Of a stretch of DNA of 64,000 nt, positions 24,121 to 33,775 are shown one piece after another (position 1 is the first letter of the stretch; each line of letters opens with the position of its first letter). The stretch is taken from NCBI RefSeq assembly GCF_040183065.1, contig NC_091130.1, positions 121,728,914 through 121,792,913 on the forward strand, written 5' to 3'. This stretch comes from Periplaneta americana. Taxonomy: Eukaryota > Arthropoda > Insecta > Blattodea > Blattidae. The notes below the pieces were generated by a model. It searched no databases, had not been told where the DNA came from, and saw nothing but the letters and a program-made list of their open reading frames with translations. The translations under genes were made by a program, and so were the position numbers.

Positions 24121-24398
24121 GCCTAACCACTCCGGACTTCTGTATGTTGTTGTTTATTGACATTTCTGGCGTTGCGCGGGCATCATGAGCTAGGTATGGG
24201 AGGAGGAAGGATTATGTATATGAATAAGCAGCCTGTTGAATTAAGAAAACAGAGGTGCATAAACTTCCTGTGGAACTTGCAATTTTCTGTCGGTTCTTTT
24301 TATATTGCTTCCTTCTGTTTGATATTATCTATTTTGTCTGCAAAACAAAAGTACTTGCTTTTACGGTGAAAGAGTAATGGAACTGAGAAAAATTCTCT

Positions 24399-24467
24399 CC
24401 GGTGCCGGGATTTGAACCCGGGTTTTCAGCTCTACGTGCTGACGCTTTATCCACTAAGCCACACCGG
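24399..24467 (-). tRNA. tRNA-like sequence, left arm of copy B
   Basis: Same cloverleaf as 22106-22174, with loop ACGTAGA and intact D, anticodon and T stems (stem CAGC/GCTG). The acceptor has two changes that still pair (CCGGTGT with GCACCGG). Confidence 0.5.
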
Positions 24468-25034
24468 ATTCCACCCCGGCGTCGGAAGAATCGTCTCAGT
24501 TTTAAGTTCCAACTCTTGGGTTCCCTCTAGTGGCCGCCCTCTGCACTACGTCATAGATATCTATGAACCTAGGACCGAAGTCCACATATGTGTTGAGGTG
24601 CACTCGTAATGAGTGACTAGTTGGCCGGGATCCGACGGAATAAGCGCCGTCTTAAATCACGGAGTGATTTACTCATATCATTTATATTATTATAATGTAC
24701 CGAAGTACATATGATATATCCATGCAGATATTCTGCGTCATCATACGGTGAAAGAGTAATGGAACGGAGAATATCTGCATGGAAATATCATATGTACTTC
24801 GGTACATTATAATAATATAAATGATATGCGTAAATCACTCCGTTATTTAAGACGGCGCTTATTCCGTCGGATCTCGGCCAACTAGTCACTCATTACGAGT
24901 GCACCTCAACACATATGTGGACTTCGGTCCTAGGTTCATAGATATCTATGACGTAGTGCAGAGGGCGGTCACTAGAGGGAACCCAAGAGTTGGAACTTAA
25001 AACTGAGACGATTCTTCCGACGCCGGGGTGGAAT

Positions 25035-25103
25035 CCGTTGTGGCTTAGTGGATAAAGCGTCAGCACGAAGAGCTGAAAACCCGGGTTCAAATCCCGGCGC
25101 CGG
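25035..25103 (+). tRNA. tRNA-like sequence, right arm of copy B
   Basis: Inverted partner of 24399-24467. The loop is ACGAAGA, so the GTA position has become GAA here, and the 5' acceptor strand is degraded (CCGTTGT). Confidence 0.45.
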
Positions 25104-25140
25104 AGAGAATTTTTCTCCGTTCCATTACTCTTTCACCGTA

Positions 25141-25202
25141 TGATGACGCAGATTATCTGCATGGAAATATCATATGTACTTCCGTACATTATAATAATAT
25201 AC
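25141..25202 (+). repeat. Partial third unit of the fold-back family
   Basis: TGATGACGCAG...ATCTGCATGGAAATATC...CATATGTACTTCC matches 24767-24825 and 22561-22620. It stops at an ATAATAATATA run. Confidence 0.75.
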
Positions 25203-25410
25203 TTGCTTTGACATCACCGGTATAGAGGATCACAAATCTCGTAAACCAACGGTTCTCTCGGTGCTCCAACGGTCCTGTGATAACATGTTTCCTCAGAACA
25301 CCGAAGGAGATAGGTACATAGCCAGAAGTTTCTCAGAGAGAAAGATGGACATGTGAGTGACCATCAAATTCTGCAATTTTTAATGTAATAAAATTAAGTG
25401 AGAGAACATG

Positions 25411-25790
25411 TAAATCCTTTGAAACTAAAATTTTAAGGAAGATATATGGCCCAATATGTGATAATGGAGAATGGCGAATAAGATACAACTTTGAACTTTA
25501 CCAACTATATAAGTCCCCTGATGTGGTTACAGTTATTAAAATAGCAAGATTGCGATGGGCAGGACATGTGTAAAGGATGGCAGATCATGAGATACCCAAG
25601 AAAGTTATGGGGAATAAATTTGAAGGAAAAAGGAGTGTAGGACGACCAAGACTGCGATGAATGGATGGAGTGTTGGAGGATTTAAAGAAAGTGGGAATTA
25701 ATGGATGGTGGTTGGTTGCCAGGGACAGAGATACATGGAAGAGAGTTCTAAGGGAGGCCGAGGCTCAAATTGGGCTGTAGCGCCGATGAT
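25411..25790 (+). mobile_element. LINE family B (endonuclease/RT type) C-terminal fragment
   Basis: The plus strand reads [62 protein letters not shown] and RDRDTWKRVLREAEAQIGL, with two internal stops. The same domain order as family A but different sequence marks a separate family. It ends near GCCGATGATGATAATGAG, a frequent type of LINE 3' end. Confidence 0.8.
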
Positions 25791-25799
25791 GATAATGAG

Positions 25800-26137
25800 A
25801 GAACATGTAAGAGAAATACTGTCGACAGAAAAAATAGAAGCGAAAACAACGAATTACAACCAGAACGAACTTCAATTGACGAATCGACAGTCTGACGGCT
25901 TGGGATTGAAGTATAGGCTATTGGAGAATAAGAATACAGGCAATAAGATTATCAGACGGATAGTAAATATTATTTTAAAAGGTGTTTAATGAAAACTAGA
26001 CATAGGATATAATAAAACATAGGAGTTAAGAAAAAATATAAAGTTGTAATAGTAAATTTTCCAAGAGTAGCTCACTTGGACTGTTTTAACTACAAGTTTT
26101 TTTAGTGAACACATACGCACGCTTTTCACTGTTTTGT
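25800..26137. other. No gene recognised
   Basis: Short ORF 25705-25989 straddles the LINE end and carries no other motif. Confidence 0.4.
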
Positions 26138-26796
26138 GTAACGAACAGGGGCGGCTTTCGAAGGGGCCTGCGGAGCTCCAGCACCCCCAGACATTTGTGG
26201 CTATTGTCTCGTTTTATGTTGTGAAATACATTTATTATACAGTCTCTATTTAGCGGCTCGAATTTTTTAAAGAATTTCGCTCTCATTGACATGCACGCAA
26301 TCGTTAGTGAAGTCACTTCCTCCCCTGGTGCTGCTAGAGCGAAACGAGAGGCAAGGACGGATTGGTGAAGCCATTTCCTCCCCTTGAGCTGCCAGTCTCG
26401 TCTCGGATGCTTTGCGCGTTAGTTTTACCCCTCCCCCTGCTGCCCTTCGCCGTGAATCCAGAGTTTCCAGGCGCTGCAAAATTTGCAGCAGTTTGTCAGT
26501 AGCGCGCAGTTTTAAATACATTTTATTTAATGTTGTGAGTATAACAAGTGCAACAATGTTTAATTCTGTATAATATTTACAGTCTATTCAGTTCAGTACC
26601 TTAACAATTCAGGAGATATGTGAAATTAAGTGCCTATCAGTTGAATCTCGTAATGGAAAGAGCCGCTAAACAAAATAGCCTACAAAGGTCGCATATTTTT
26701 TGCTAATTTATCCAGTATCCCTGCTTTCTTTTCTCCATCTACACATAGTCTGTATTAGATTAATGTGTTACAAAGACAATTCCATCAGCTGGGGCA

Positions 26797-27060
26797 ACAA
26801 GATGGAGTTTTAAAATAAGAACAGTAAATGTTGTTCATGAGAAGGAGATATTGCTAGAATGTTTTCAAACCATAATGGAATCTGAAACATCTAACAACAT
26901 CACAATAAATGAGGCAAGCGCCCTGGTGCGTACTCTTGAAGATCCTGAATTCAATTTCTGGCTCAGTTTTTTTCATTTATTGATGAATCATGTAGATATA
27001 TTATACAACCAACTACAACATCGCCAGTTAGATATTTCTAAGGTTCAAATCTGCATATAA
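26797..27060 (+). pseudogene. hAT transposase middle fragment
   Basis: Open from TRWSFKIRTVNVVHEKE through EDPEFNFWLSFFHLLMNHVDILYNQLQHR to a stop at 27058-27060. The TRW...R motif and the FHxxMxHVDILYxQLQ stretch are characteristic of hAT transposases of the DUF4371/ZMYM1 type. The upstream frame closes within the element, and downstream it is cut by the SINE. An ATG-less start is expected for a fragment. Confidence 0.8.
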
Positions 27061-27069
27061 AAAATTAAG

Positions 27070-27256
27070 TTATGGTTTATTTCACGACACTCGCAACTGC
27101 AGGGGTTATATCAGCTTCGCCGGTGTGCCGAATTTTGTCCCGTAGGATTCTTTTAAATGCCAGTAAATCTACTGACATGAGCGTGTCTCATTTAAACACA
27201 TTTAAATGCCATCGACCTGGGCCGGGATCGAACCCGCAATCGACTCTGCTACCGAG
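27070..27256 (-). mobile_element. tRNA-derived SINE inserted in the hAT ORF
   Basis: Minus orientation. A B-box-like GGGTTCGATCCCGG lies at about 27221-27234, followed by CAGGTCGATGGCATTTAAATG, TGTCAGTAGATTTACTGGCA, CGGCACACCGGCGAAGCTGA and a 3' end GTGTCGTGAAATAA at 27072-27090. It interrupts the transposase frame between the two fragments, so it is younger than the hAT. Confidence 0.8.
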
Positions 27257-27288
27257 GCCGACTCTGCATATCAAGCTTTCTTAATGCC

Positions 27289-27921
27289 AGACAGACAATA
27301 CGGAACAGTGCACAGGTAAGCAACGAGATCTGTGAAAATGAAAACCCTAAAAAGCGTCGTAAGGTCGAAGGGATTCAGACAAGGGTTGCGGCAGCCAAGG
27401 AAGTGTGTGACCTCATTATCACACAAGCTAACACCCGATTCCAGTTCATAGATCATCTGATATTATCTTCTCTTCTGTGTCAAGAAAAATTTGAATGCTA
27501 CAAAAGCTCATTTCCTGAAAATGACCTAAATGTATGTGTGAAGCTTTTTCCAATGTTCGATAAAGACAAACTAAAAACGGAACTCACTGTGTTGTATCAG
27601 AGACAAGAATTCAGAAATATCAGTGACGCAGTCAAGCTCTTGCAGTTTCTTCTATCTGAGAACTTGCAGGCCTCATTTTCAGAAGTTGTGGAACTACTAC
27701 GCATAGCTATCACCATACCAATGACAACTTCCGAACCAGAACGTTGCTTTTCGTGTTTGAAGAGAGTAAAATCCTATCTTAGAAATACGATGAGAGAAGA
27801 GAGACTGACCGCATTAGCTATGTTTCCCATTGCAAAGACTATGTTAAACGACATATCGAATTTTAATAAGAAGATTATTCAAAAGCTTGCAACCTACAAG
27901 GCGCATGGAACTAATCTTTAA
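27289..27921 (+). pseudogene. hAT transposase C-terminal part
   Basis: An uninterrupted 211-codon frame. A basic linker KKRRKVEGIQTRVAAAKEVC (residues about 23-42) is followed by FQFIDHLILSSLL, FPMFDKDKLKTELTVLYQR, the region before dimerisation (LLRIAITIPMTTSEPERCFS, about residues 147-166) and LKRVKSYLRNTMREERLTAL. SEPERCFS...LRNTMxxERL is the hallmark of the hAT C-terminal dimerisation domain. It ends naturally at TAA 27919-27921, 70 bp before the right TIR. Confidence 0.88.
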
Positions 27922-28129
27922 ATAAGGTAAGTTGCATGGATTATTTTTGTATGCAGCCCCCCTGAATTCAATATCCATGAGCCGCCACTGGTAACGAATG
28001 ATGCAATAAGAACCCAACTACTGAAACTGGGCATGTATAAACTCGTACAGTCAGCTCACGAAAGAAATTAGTGTATTCATCTGCAAAACACTGCTTCAGG
28101 AAATGGTGATTGTTTATATTATAAGAAAA

Positions 28130-28335
28130 GTCTGCCAAGTTAGCTGTGTGACAGCGCGTCTCCCTTCGGAGTTCGATTTCCGACGGGGTCAGAGATTTTC
28201 ATGTAAAATTTCTACCTCAGGACTAGGACAGATGGCGGTGCAAACTTCTAATCACTAAATTGTGCACCAATATGCCTGGGTTATATCCAAAATCTCTCCG
28301 CAGTGCACATAAGAGAAGGCATATGTCACTGTTGT
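28130..28335 (+). mobile_element. tRNA-derived SINE (type 2)
   Basis: A B-box-like GAGTTCGATTTCC is followed by GACGGGGTCAGAGATTTTCA, TGTAAAATTTCTACCTCAGG, TGCACCAATATGCCTGGG and CATAAGAGAAGGCATATGTC. The tRNA head (AGTTAGCTGTGTGACAGCGC) is partly recognisable. It abuts the next SINE head to tail in opposite orientation. Confidence 0.6.
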
Positions 28336-28339
28336 AGTG

Positions 28340-28597
28340 ATTTTTAACTAGGTTATTTAACGACGCTGTATCAACTACGAGATTATTAAGTGTCGATGAA
28401 ATTGGTGTTAGTGAGATGATATTTGGCAAGATGAGGCCAAGGATTCGTCATCAATTACCTGACATTTGCCTTACGATTGGGGAAAACCTCGAAAAAAGCC
28501 CAACCAGTTAATCAGCCCAAGCGGTAGTTGAACCCGCGCCCGAGCGCAACTCCGGATTGGCATGCAAGCGCCTTAGGCGACAGAGCTACGCCGGAGC
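28340..28597 (-). mobile_element. tRNA-derived SINE (type 1), nearly full length
   Basis: Read on the minus strand from 28597: GGCGTAGCTCTGTCGCC (A box), GCGGGTTCAACTACCGC (B box), then GGTTTTCCCCAATCGTAAGG and a 3' end GATACAGCGTCGTTAAATAA. The last motif is shared with the SINE fragment at 11650-11776, and a similar GCGTCGT...AAATAA ends the SINE at 27070-27256. This suggests one LINE partner mobilises all three. Confidence 0.8.
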
Positions 28598-28599
28598 TC

Positions 28600-29210
28600 T
28601 ATTGATAGTGATTCGTCCGTCGGACGGGGACGTTTAGTCTGTCGGTCCCCTTGGTGCTGATTTTATTCTTTTATGAACAAAGAATCCTGTTCCTAATTGG
28701 TGATTATTGTTTCCTTCCCAATAATACAACAAGTACAGTAACCTCCTATTTGTGATATGCCAATCCCATCTAACCTCCTATAGGCTACTTCTAAAAAGTC
28801 TATTCTACATCTAGCTAGTTCTTTTGCTACTAATGTTACTCCTCCTGTTCTATGTAGCCTTGTAACATACCAAGTACCAAATCTCAAAAACGTATTCCTA
28901 AGTTGTGGTTGTTCCAGAGAATCAGGCCCATTCCGATGCTTATTTTGGGGGTTCATAACAAGCTGTTTTTACTATGATGGGTTGTTAGCCCTTCGCTCAA
29001 CCCCCAAGCTGGAGGACCACCCCTTATCGGCTGTCCACGACTGCTTATTCAATATATTCGCAGCAACCCTCCATATCTGAAGGCCGTCTCCTTTATCCGC
29101 AACCTGAGGATGCGTCATGCCGTGGTGATAGGGACCCACAATACGTGGTCCAGTGTGAGCAACTACCCCAAAATCTGCAGCTAACTCTAAGGGCTTATAA
29201 ATCTACAATG
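28600..29210 (-). mobile_element. LINE 5' end with endonuclease start
   Basis: The minus strand reads FGTWYVTRLHRTGGVTLVAKELARCRIDFLEV at about 28880-28786. This is the first strands of a LINE AP-endonuclease (family pattern GTWNVRSL...ELxxYxxDxxxxQE). The expected QE is replaced by AYRR, removing the catalytic Glu. Upstream, 28960-29210 is 5' untranslated sequence with CCAAGCTGGAGGACCACC and CGGCTGTCCACGACTGC. Only the start of the endonuclease is kept. It is likely the 5' end of a family A- or B-like element, which elsewhere in the window appears only as 3' fragments. Confidence 0.7.
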
Positions 29211-29290
29211 GATAGAAATATATTTTATTGGAGGGAATCGGTGTGCTTAAATGTGGAAGCTCCTTTTTGGTGAGGAGGGAATCGATATAT

Positions 29291-30178
29291 AGGGTGTTAA
29301 AAAAAGTATCCAATATTTTAGGAGGTGGTATTATGCATCAAAACAAGAAAATAATGTATAATAAACATGGGTCCTACAACACATACTTTCTGAGATCTGA
29401 ACACTTGTTCGTAGGAGGTGTTCAATGTGACGTGCATTCATGGCAATGCATTCCTCTGCCCTTCGGCATAAGGAATCACGCATTCTTTAAAATTGACCTG
29501 GTTGTTCTTGATAACCATAAGTCCTGGGGGTTTAGGTTCGGGGAACGAACACGCCAAGGCGTGGGGTCTCCCTAATAAATCCAACGGTCCTGAAATGTCA
29601 GCGTCAGATGTTCACGCACATTGCGGAGAAAATGTGCTGATGTGCCATCGTGCATGAACCACATCTTTAGTCTTTATTAACATGCCACATACTCCAGCAA
29701 AGTAGATAATACGTTAAGAAGAATGTCCTGATAACGAGCCTCAGTTAATCTCTGTGGTAACACGTATGGCCCTTAATCTATCGACAAGAACGCCTACCCA
29801 TACGCTGATTGAGAATCGGTGCTGATGCCTTATTTCTTCAACTGCACGGGGATTTTCATCAGTCCAACATGCTGATTACGAAAATTTACAACATCATCCC
29901 TGCTGAACCCCGTTCATATCAGCAACCAGACTTTTGTTTTCAGTATTCCTTGCGACACATCATTATTCCATCAGCTACAGTATGGTTATCTGGTATTCTG
30001 CTGTATTGTAGGACACAAATATGCATCGCCATAAATGGACGTCACATTGAGCACCTCCTATGAACAAGTATTCAGATCTCAGATATCATGTGTTGTAGAA
30101 CCCATGTTTAATAGACTTTTTTTCTTGTTTTGATGCATACTATCACTTCCTAAAATATTGGATACTTTTTAACACCCT
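29291..30178 (-). mobile_element. Mariner-superfamily element 2, long inverted arms
   Basis: The ends 29291-29460 and 30010-30178 are inverted copies: AGGGTGTTAAAAA, AAGTATCCAATATTTTAGGA, ATGCATCAAAACAAGAAA, CTGAGATCTGAACACTTG, TAGGAGGTG. Unusually, the transposase C-terminus (RAEECIAMNARHIEHLL) lies in the left arm on the minus strand, and an inverted duplicate (CRTQICIAINGRHIEHLL) lies in the right arm on the plus strand. The arms are therefore a duplicated 3' end, not simple TIRs. The interior carries a broken DDE domain. Confidence 0.8.
29420..29900 (-). pseudogene. DDE transposase remnant
   Basis: On the minus strand: VNFRNQHV, ENPRAVEE, RHQHRFSISVWVGVLVDRL, LPQRLTEARYQDILLNVLST, MWFMHDGTSAHFLRNVREHL, FQDRWIY, RSPNLNPQDLWL, then RAEECIAMNARHIEHLL. 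This is the catalytic core order of an insect mariner-superfamily transposase. The second catalytic Asp (HDG) is kept, while the third-motif region is SPNLNPQD. Several frameshifts and stops break it. The first catalytic motif and the N-terminal helix-turn-helix are missing. Confidence 0.78.
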
Positions 30179-30179
30179 G

Positions 30180-30740
30180 TATTTACCATTACCAAGACGT
30201 AAATACCAGATCACTTCTCTGTGGCACGCTAAGTATACCTCTTCATAGAACATGTTTTTATTCATCATCTTTTACAGTATCCACCACGCATCAATGGAAT
30301 TCCTTGTCAGAAAGTATTAGGGGCTGTAAGACAATAAACACCTTGAAAAACAGCTTAAAAGATAACCTTATTAGCATTTCCCTCCAATCATACTGATTTA
30401 AACTATCACTGACTATATTGTTACTTCTTTCTTTAGACATCATCCTGATAGTGCTGTATTTTCAAAATTGTCTCATAATAATCTCTTTCTATTATCTAAT
30501 ATTATTTGAAATATATTAACATTCTGTTTATTTTAGCTTAATTCTGCTACACAGTTTATTTCAGTGTTTAATTAATAGTTCATAGTATTTTGTTGTTTAG
30601 TTCGTAAATAACTCTTGTATACATGTAACTCTCATCTAAATCAAATTGTTGAATTCTTTGTACATTCATGCATATGTATATATACTTTTTGCTGGTTGAA
30701 TGGAAGAGAAGGCCTTACGGCCTTATGTCTGCCAGCTAAA
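30180..30740 (+). mobile_element. Jockey/CR1-type LINE 3' end with defined tail
   Basis: The plus strand reads SLCGTLSIPLHRTC, FTVSTTHQWNSLSESIRGCKT and INTLKNSLKDNLIS near 30215-30370, the C-terminus of a jockey/CR1-like reverse transcriptase. About 340 bp of 3' untranslated region follows, then the tail motif GAAGAGAAGGCCTTACGGCC with a GGCC stem, ending TCTGCCAGCTAAAATA. It then enters (TTA)n. This copy identifies the tail motif seen at 601, 37748-39240 and 45117 as a LINE 3' end. Confidence 0.75.
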
Positions 30741-30742
30741 AT

Positions 30743-30743
30743 A

Positions 30744-30803
<60 letters not shown>

Positions 30804-30818
30804 TATTATTACTATTAT
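30743..30818. repeat. (ATT)n microsatellite
   Basis: About 25 units following the LINE tail. The I-, Y- and N-rich ORFs here are artefacts. Confidence 0.96.
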
Positions 30819-30829
30819 TGTTTCGGAGG

Positions 30830-31910
30830 GAGGGAGGAATAAAAATAGATCGAGGGAGAGAATCGAGAGTCATCCGATAGTAAAAGTTCACAGTTCTGGA
30901 CCATAGTATCCCCCCCCGAAATTCCATTACTTTCAATTCATTCAATGTATGTATGCTTTACATCTGAATTACATCTTGTCGAGATGCAGACCGTCTTCCA
31001 ATTTGTTGTAACATTGAAGAAATGAACATACCGAACATATAAGGAAATGGCAAATATTGTTAGGAATTTAATATCTTAATGCTATTAGTTATCCTGGATG
31101 TGTGTACGCGGAGAAGTAAATGTTTGAAAGGAGGAAGACGTTGTGCTTATTGGAAAATTTCTGTTCCTGTTAATACAATGCGCTAACCGACAGTGACAGA
31201 GAATTTTCTGCTTCATACATGTCAGGGGAATGCTGCAAACCCGTCGTTCGTTTGAAGTCTTGCTTCCTATGTTAAACTCCTGTAAGTTGTGTTCAAAGAC
31301 ATTTTACGCGTAACTCATTTCTTCACGTCAGTTATACGTATGAAGTCATAAATCAACTTTCAGATATTAGTCTCAGAAGATAAATTCCTTATTTTGAAAA
31401 TAATTCAGGATATTTATTTTCATTCAGAGATAAAAACGTATATTCTTACTGTGAAAAAAAGAAGAAAACGTGGAAAGGAGTGAACGTGCTGGAATTTGTT
31501 TGACTTTATCATAGATAAAGGAAAATTAATGGTAAACACTTAGATTTTATTGCAGCCATTTTATTTGTAAGGTCTTCCCTTCGGGCAATTACTGAAGTAT
31601 ATAACTGTCACTTAGAAAAGAATTGAGGGTATAAGAATCCTGGCTAAAACAAGTTGATAAGTATCAAAGTTCTTCTCCCGTATAAAGGGGAGCAATATGG
31701 CTATGTTTTTATAGTTGCAGATCTCCCACGAACTCTGTAAGGCACCGTAAGATAGGATATCAATTCACTTAATTATTTGAGGTAATAGTAAATACAATCT
31801 GTTTCAGCAAGTATTATCCAAAAAGTTTTGAAGAGAATATCAAAAGCAAAGTTTTGTTTTAGACTCATTTGCGAAGCACAAATAAATCTTCCATTAGGCC
31901 TGTGTAATTA
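30830..31910. other. No gene recognised
   Basis: 1.1 kb with no motif-bearing ORF. A C-run (30909-30917) is the only notable local feature. Confidence 0.4.
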
Positions 31911-31914
31911 CTGT

Positions 31915-33000
31915 GACTATTACACGTTTACTACGTCATACTACTTTTGACCAATAAAACGGTACGAAAGGACGTATTTCAACCAATCATGGCTGCTTAT
32001 CGCACAATTTTATCGCGTCCCTAGCATTTTTTTAATTTCATCGCGTCCCTAGCATTGCCAACATTTGAAACTGCGCTGGTCTGGACGTCAAAAAAAAAAA
32101 AATTACAAACCACTCCAGTCGATGCACAGCAATTTCAAATATGACTCGCATTGGCATTCAAGAACAAGAATTAATAAAGATCACTGGTCATACCTATGCA
32201 TCTTCCCTGAAATCCTATTTGCAAATAAATGAAGGGCACCATTCGGAAATCCTGAATAAATTGAGGAATACACCATGTAGGCCTACATCAACGAGTTCCG
32301 CTTCTTTTATGCACACGTCCAACATAACATCAACTGAACCACCAAGCACTAAAACATCCCAATTTGAAAATTGTACATTCAATAATTATTCCTTTTAAAA
32401 TTATTAATGTTTATTTTTTTATGTGATCGTCGTTAATTAAAACTTTTCTAACACTTGTATATATTATTTAGTTATGTTATAGCTTCTGCTATATGATATT
32501 ATGGATAGTCACGTATCAGAGATTGTTTAATATTAAGATTTATTGAAAATCATCTGTCAAGTGACGTTGATTACTGGGATTCGGATAATTGAAGTGGAAT
32601 GCAACTGTTTTAATAAAAATGGAACTGAATCAACAAAGCCTTCTTGACTAGTAACACTGCCATTGTGAACTAGATCGAGAAGGCATTGCTAGTAATCGTC
32701 TACAGAGTTCAATGAAGAGTCCATAGTTGGCACAACTGGTAGCAAGATAATAGCTAATCATAACACAATACTGCCATCTAGCATGTATGTAGCGTAATAT
32801 TTGTAATGTGGAGATGGTACAATAATACATTTGAAGACAGTTGTATTTTCGTAAGTCAATTAATATTTTATTGTATTGGAGTACTTCGTTACTTTTAATC
32901 GTTATATAGTTTTTTCTAATAGTGTAATAGTTAATTAAATTCCACTAGAGTTTTGATTTTCTCTAGATAAATCAAAACCTCTAGTGAGATTTCTGTTGAT
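31915..33000 (+). mobile_element. Crypton-like element, copy 2
   Basis: The left end GACTATTACACG..TACGTCATACTAC...CCAATAAAACGGTACG...CCAATCATGGCTGC...TTATCGC matches copies 1 and 3. The right end has AGTGTAATAGTTAATTAAAT, the hairpin 32943-32986, then GTGAGATTTCTGTTGA. It contains the C-terminal catalytic part of a tyrosine recombinase (32087-32398) followed by a long AT-rich 3' region. The upstream recombinase coding is deleted just before an A-run at 32089. Confidence 0.65.
32087..32398 (+). pseudogene. Tyrosine recombinase C-terminal fragment (Crypton/DUF3504 type)
   Basis: The frame reads ITNHSSRCTAISNMTRIGIQ, then EQELIKITGHTYASSLKSYL, then QINEGHHSEILNKLRNTPC and a low-complexity S/T tail. 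NHSSR fits the HxxR box, TGH the following His, and the Tyr of LKSYL the nucleophile of a tyrosine recombinase, in the spacing seen in Crypton-derived proteins (ZMYM/KCTD1-type DUF3504). The first catalytic Arg and the Lys region are missing. The frame is intact to TAA at 32396-32398. I am confident of the domain type, less so of assigning it to Crypton over another tyrosine-recombinase element. Confidence 0.68.
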
Positions 33001-33004
33001 AATG

Positions 33005-33415
33005 TATTGGGTGTGTCAGTCTAAGAAAGTTAGCATAACTTAATAATTATATTATATGTCTCATTTTATTTTGAACTATTTCATGTAAAAAGAAAAATGT
33101 ATTACTTTTGAACGTATCAACAAAAATTCAGTACCTAAAATATAGGATATGAGCTCTTTATCAGAATTCACAATAAGTCTCATAATCTTAAGAGTTTTAA
33201 GGTATACATATTTAAATAGGCTTGTTCTTTTCGAATTTTACTTAAAATTGTGCTAAATATTATACATACATAATCAAATATCACTGGGATTAGGCCTATA
33301 CAGTGGAGCGTCTCGTTTAGGCACAATGAAAACATAAACAAAGTGCAGGTAACGTGTGGGGGGAGGACGAGCCGTACGATAAACACGAGGGATGCACAAA
33401 GTTTTAGTTACAATA
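33005..33415. other. No gene recognised
   Basis: AT-rich spacer between the Crypton-like copy and the Tc1-like element. Nothing recognisable. Confidence 0.4.
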
Positions 33416-33775
33416 TTTACAGTATATGACAGTCTTGTTCGTACAATCCTTACTTTTTTGTGTTAATGTATGTTTTAAATGTAAAATAAAATAAAAATTT
33501 TGTTTTATTCTTCACGTATATAATTGCGTGCAGTTTATTCATAATATTCGCTATTATATTTAATTATAATGTATCTTTAAAACATTTTGTTGTTATTTTA
33601 GAAAGAAATCTCCATTATTCGTTGTGTTCGATATACAACTTTTCTGTTCGTACACTTACAAGTCTTGCCCTATCTCACCGTTTCAAATTACGCTGACCGG
33701 TTCGTGCTTGCTACAGCTGAGTGGTGCTTCCCTTGTTTACATTTTCACCCTGCAAGCATGACAGTAGTGTACAAG

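Larger units (their letters stand above)
24363..25141. mobile_element. 779-bp palindromic tRNA-bearing fold-back, copy B
   Basis: Two inverted arms of about 375 bp (24363-24737 and 24767-25141) are roughly 97% identical with a spacer of only about 30 bp. Each arm is a nearly full unit of the copy A family: the GAAAGAGTAATGGAAC end, tRNA-like module, GAGGGAACCC block, CCGGCCAACTAGTCACTC core, and GTACTTCGGTACAT hairpin. Paired short ORFs of 65 codons on both strands are mirror images made by the palindrome. A third partial unit (25141-25202) follows directly. Confidence 0.87.
26146..27990 (+). mobile_element. hAT transposon, 1845 bp, ZMYM1-like
   Basis: A perfect 8-bp duplication, GTAACGAA, lies at 26138-26145 and 27991-27998. 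The TIRs begin CAGGGGCGGCT at the left and CAGTGGCGGCT from the right. The plus strand carries two parts of a hAT transposase (26797-27060 and 27289-27921) separated by a SINE (27070-27256). The N-terminal third, expected to carry the zinc-finger and first catalytic regions, is deleted, so it is non-autonomous. The dimerisation domain is well preserved. Confidence 0.9.

Noticed and set aside
24412..25090. Two identical 65-codon proteins on opposite strands
   Set aside because: They are mirror images generated by the palindrome 24363-25141; the frame includes the tRNA-like module.
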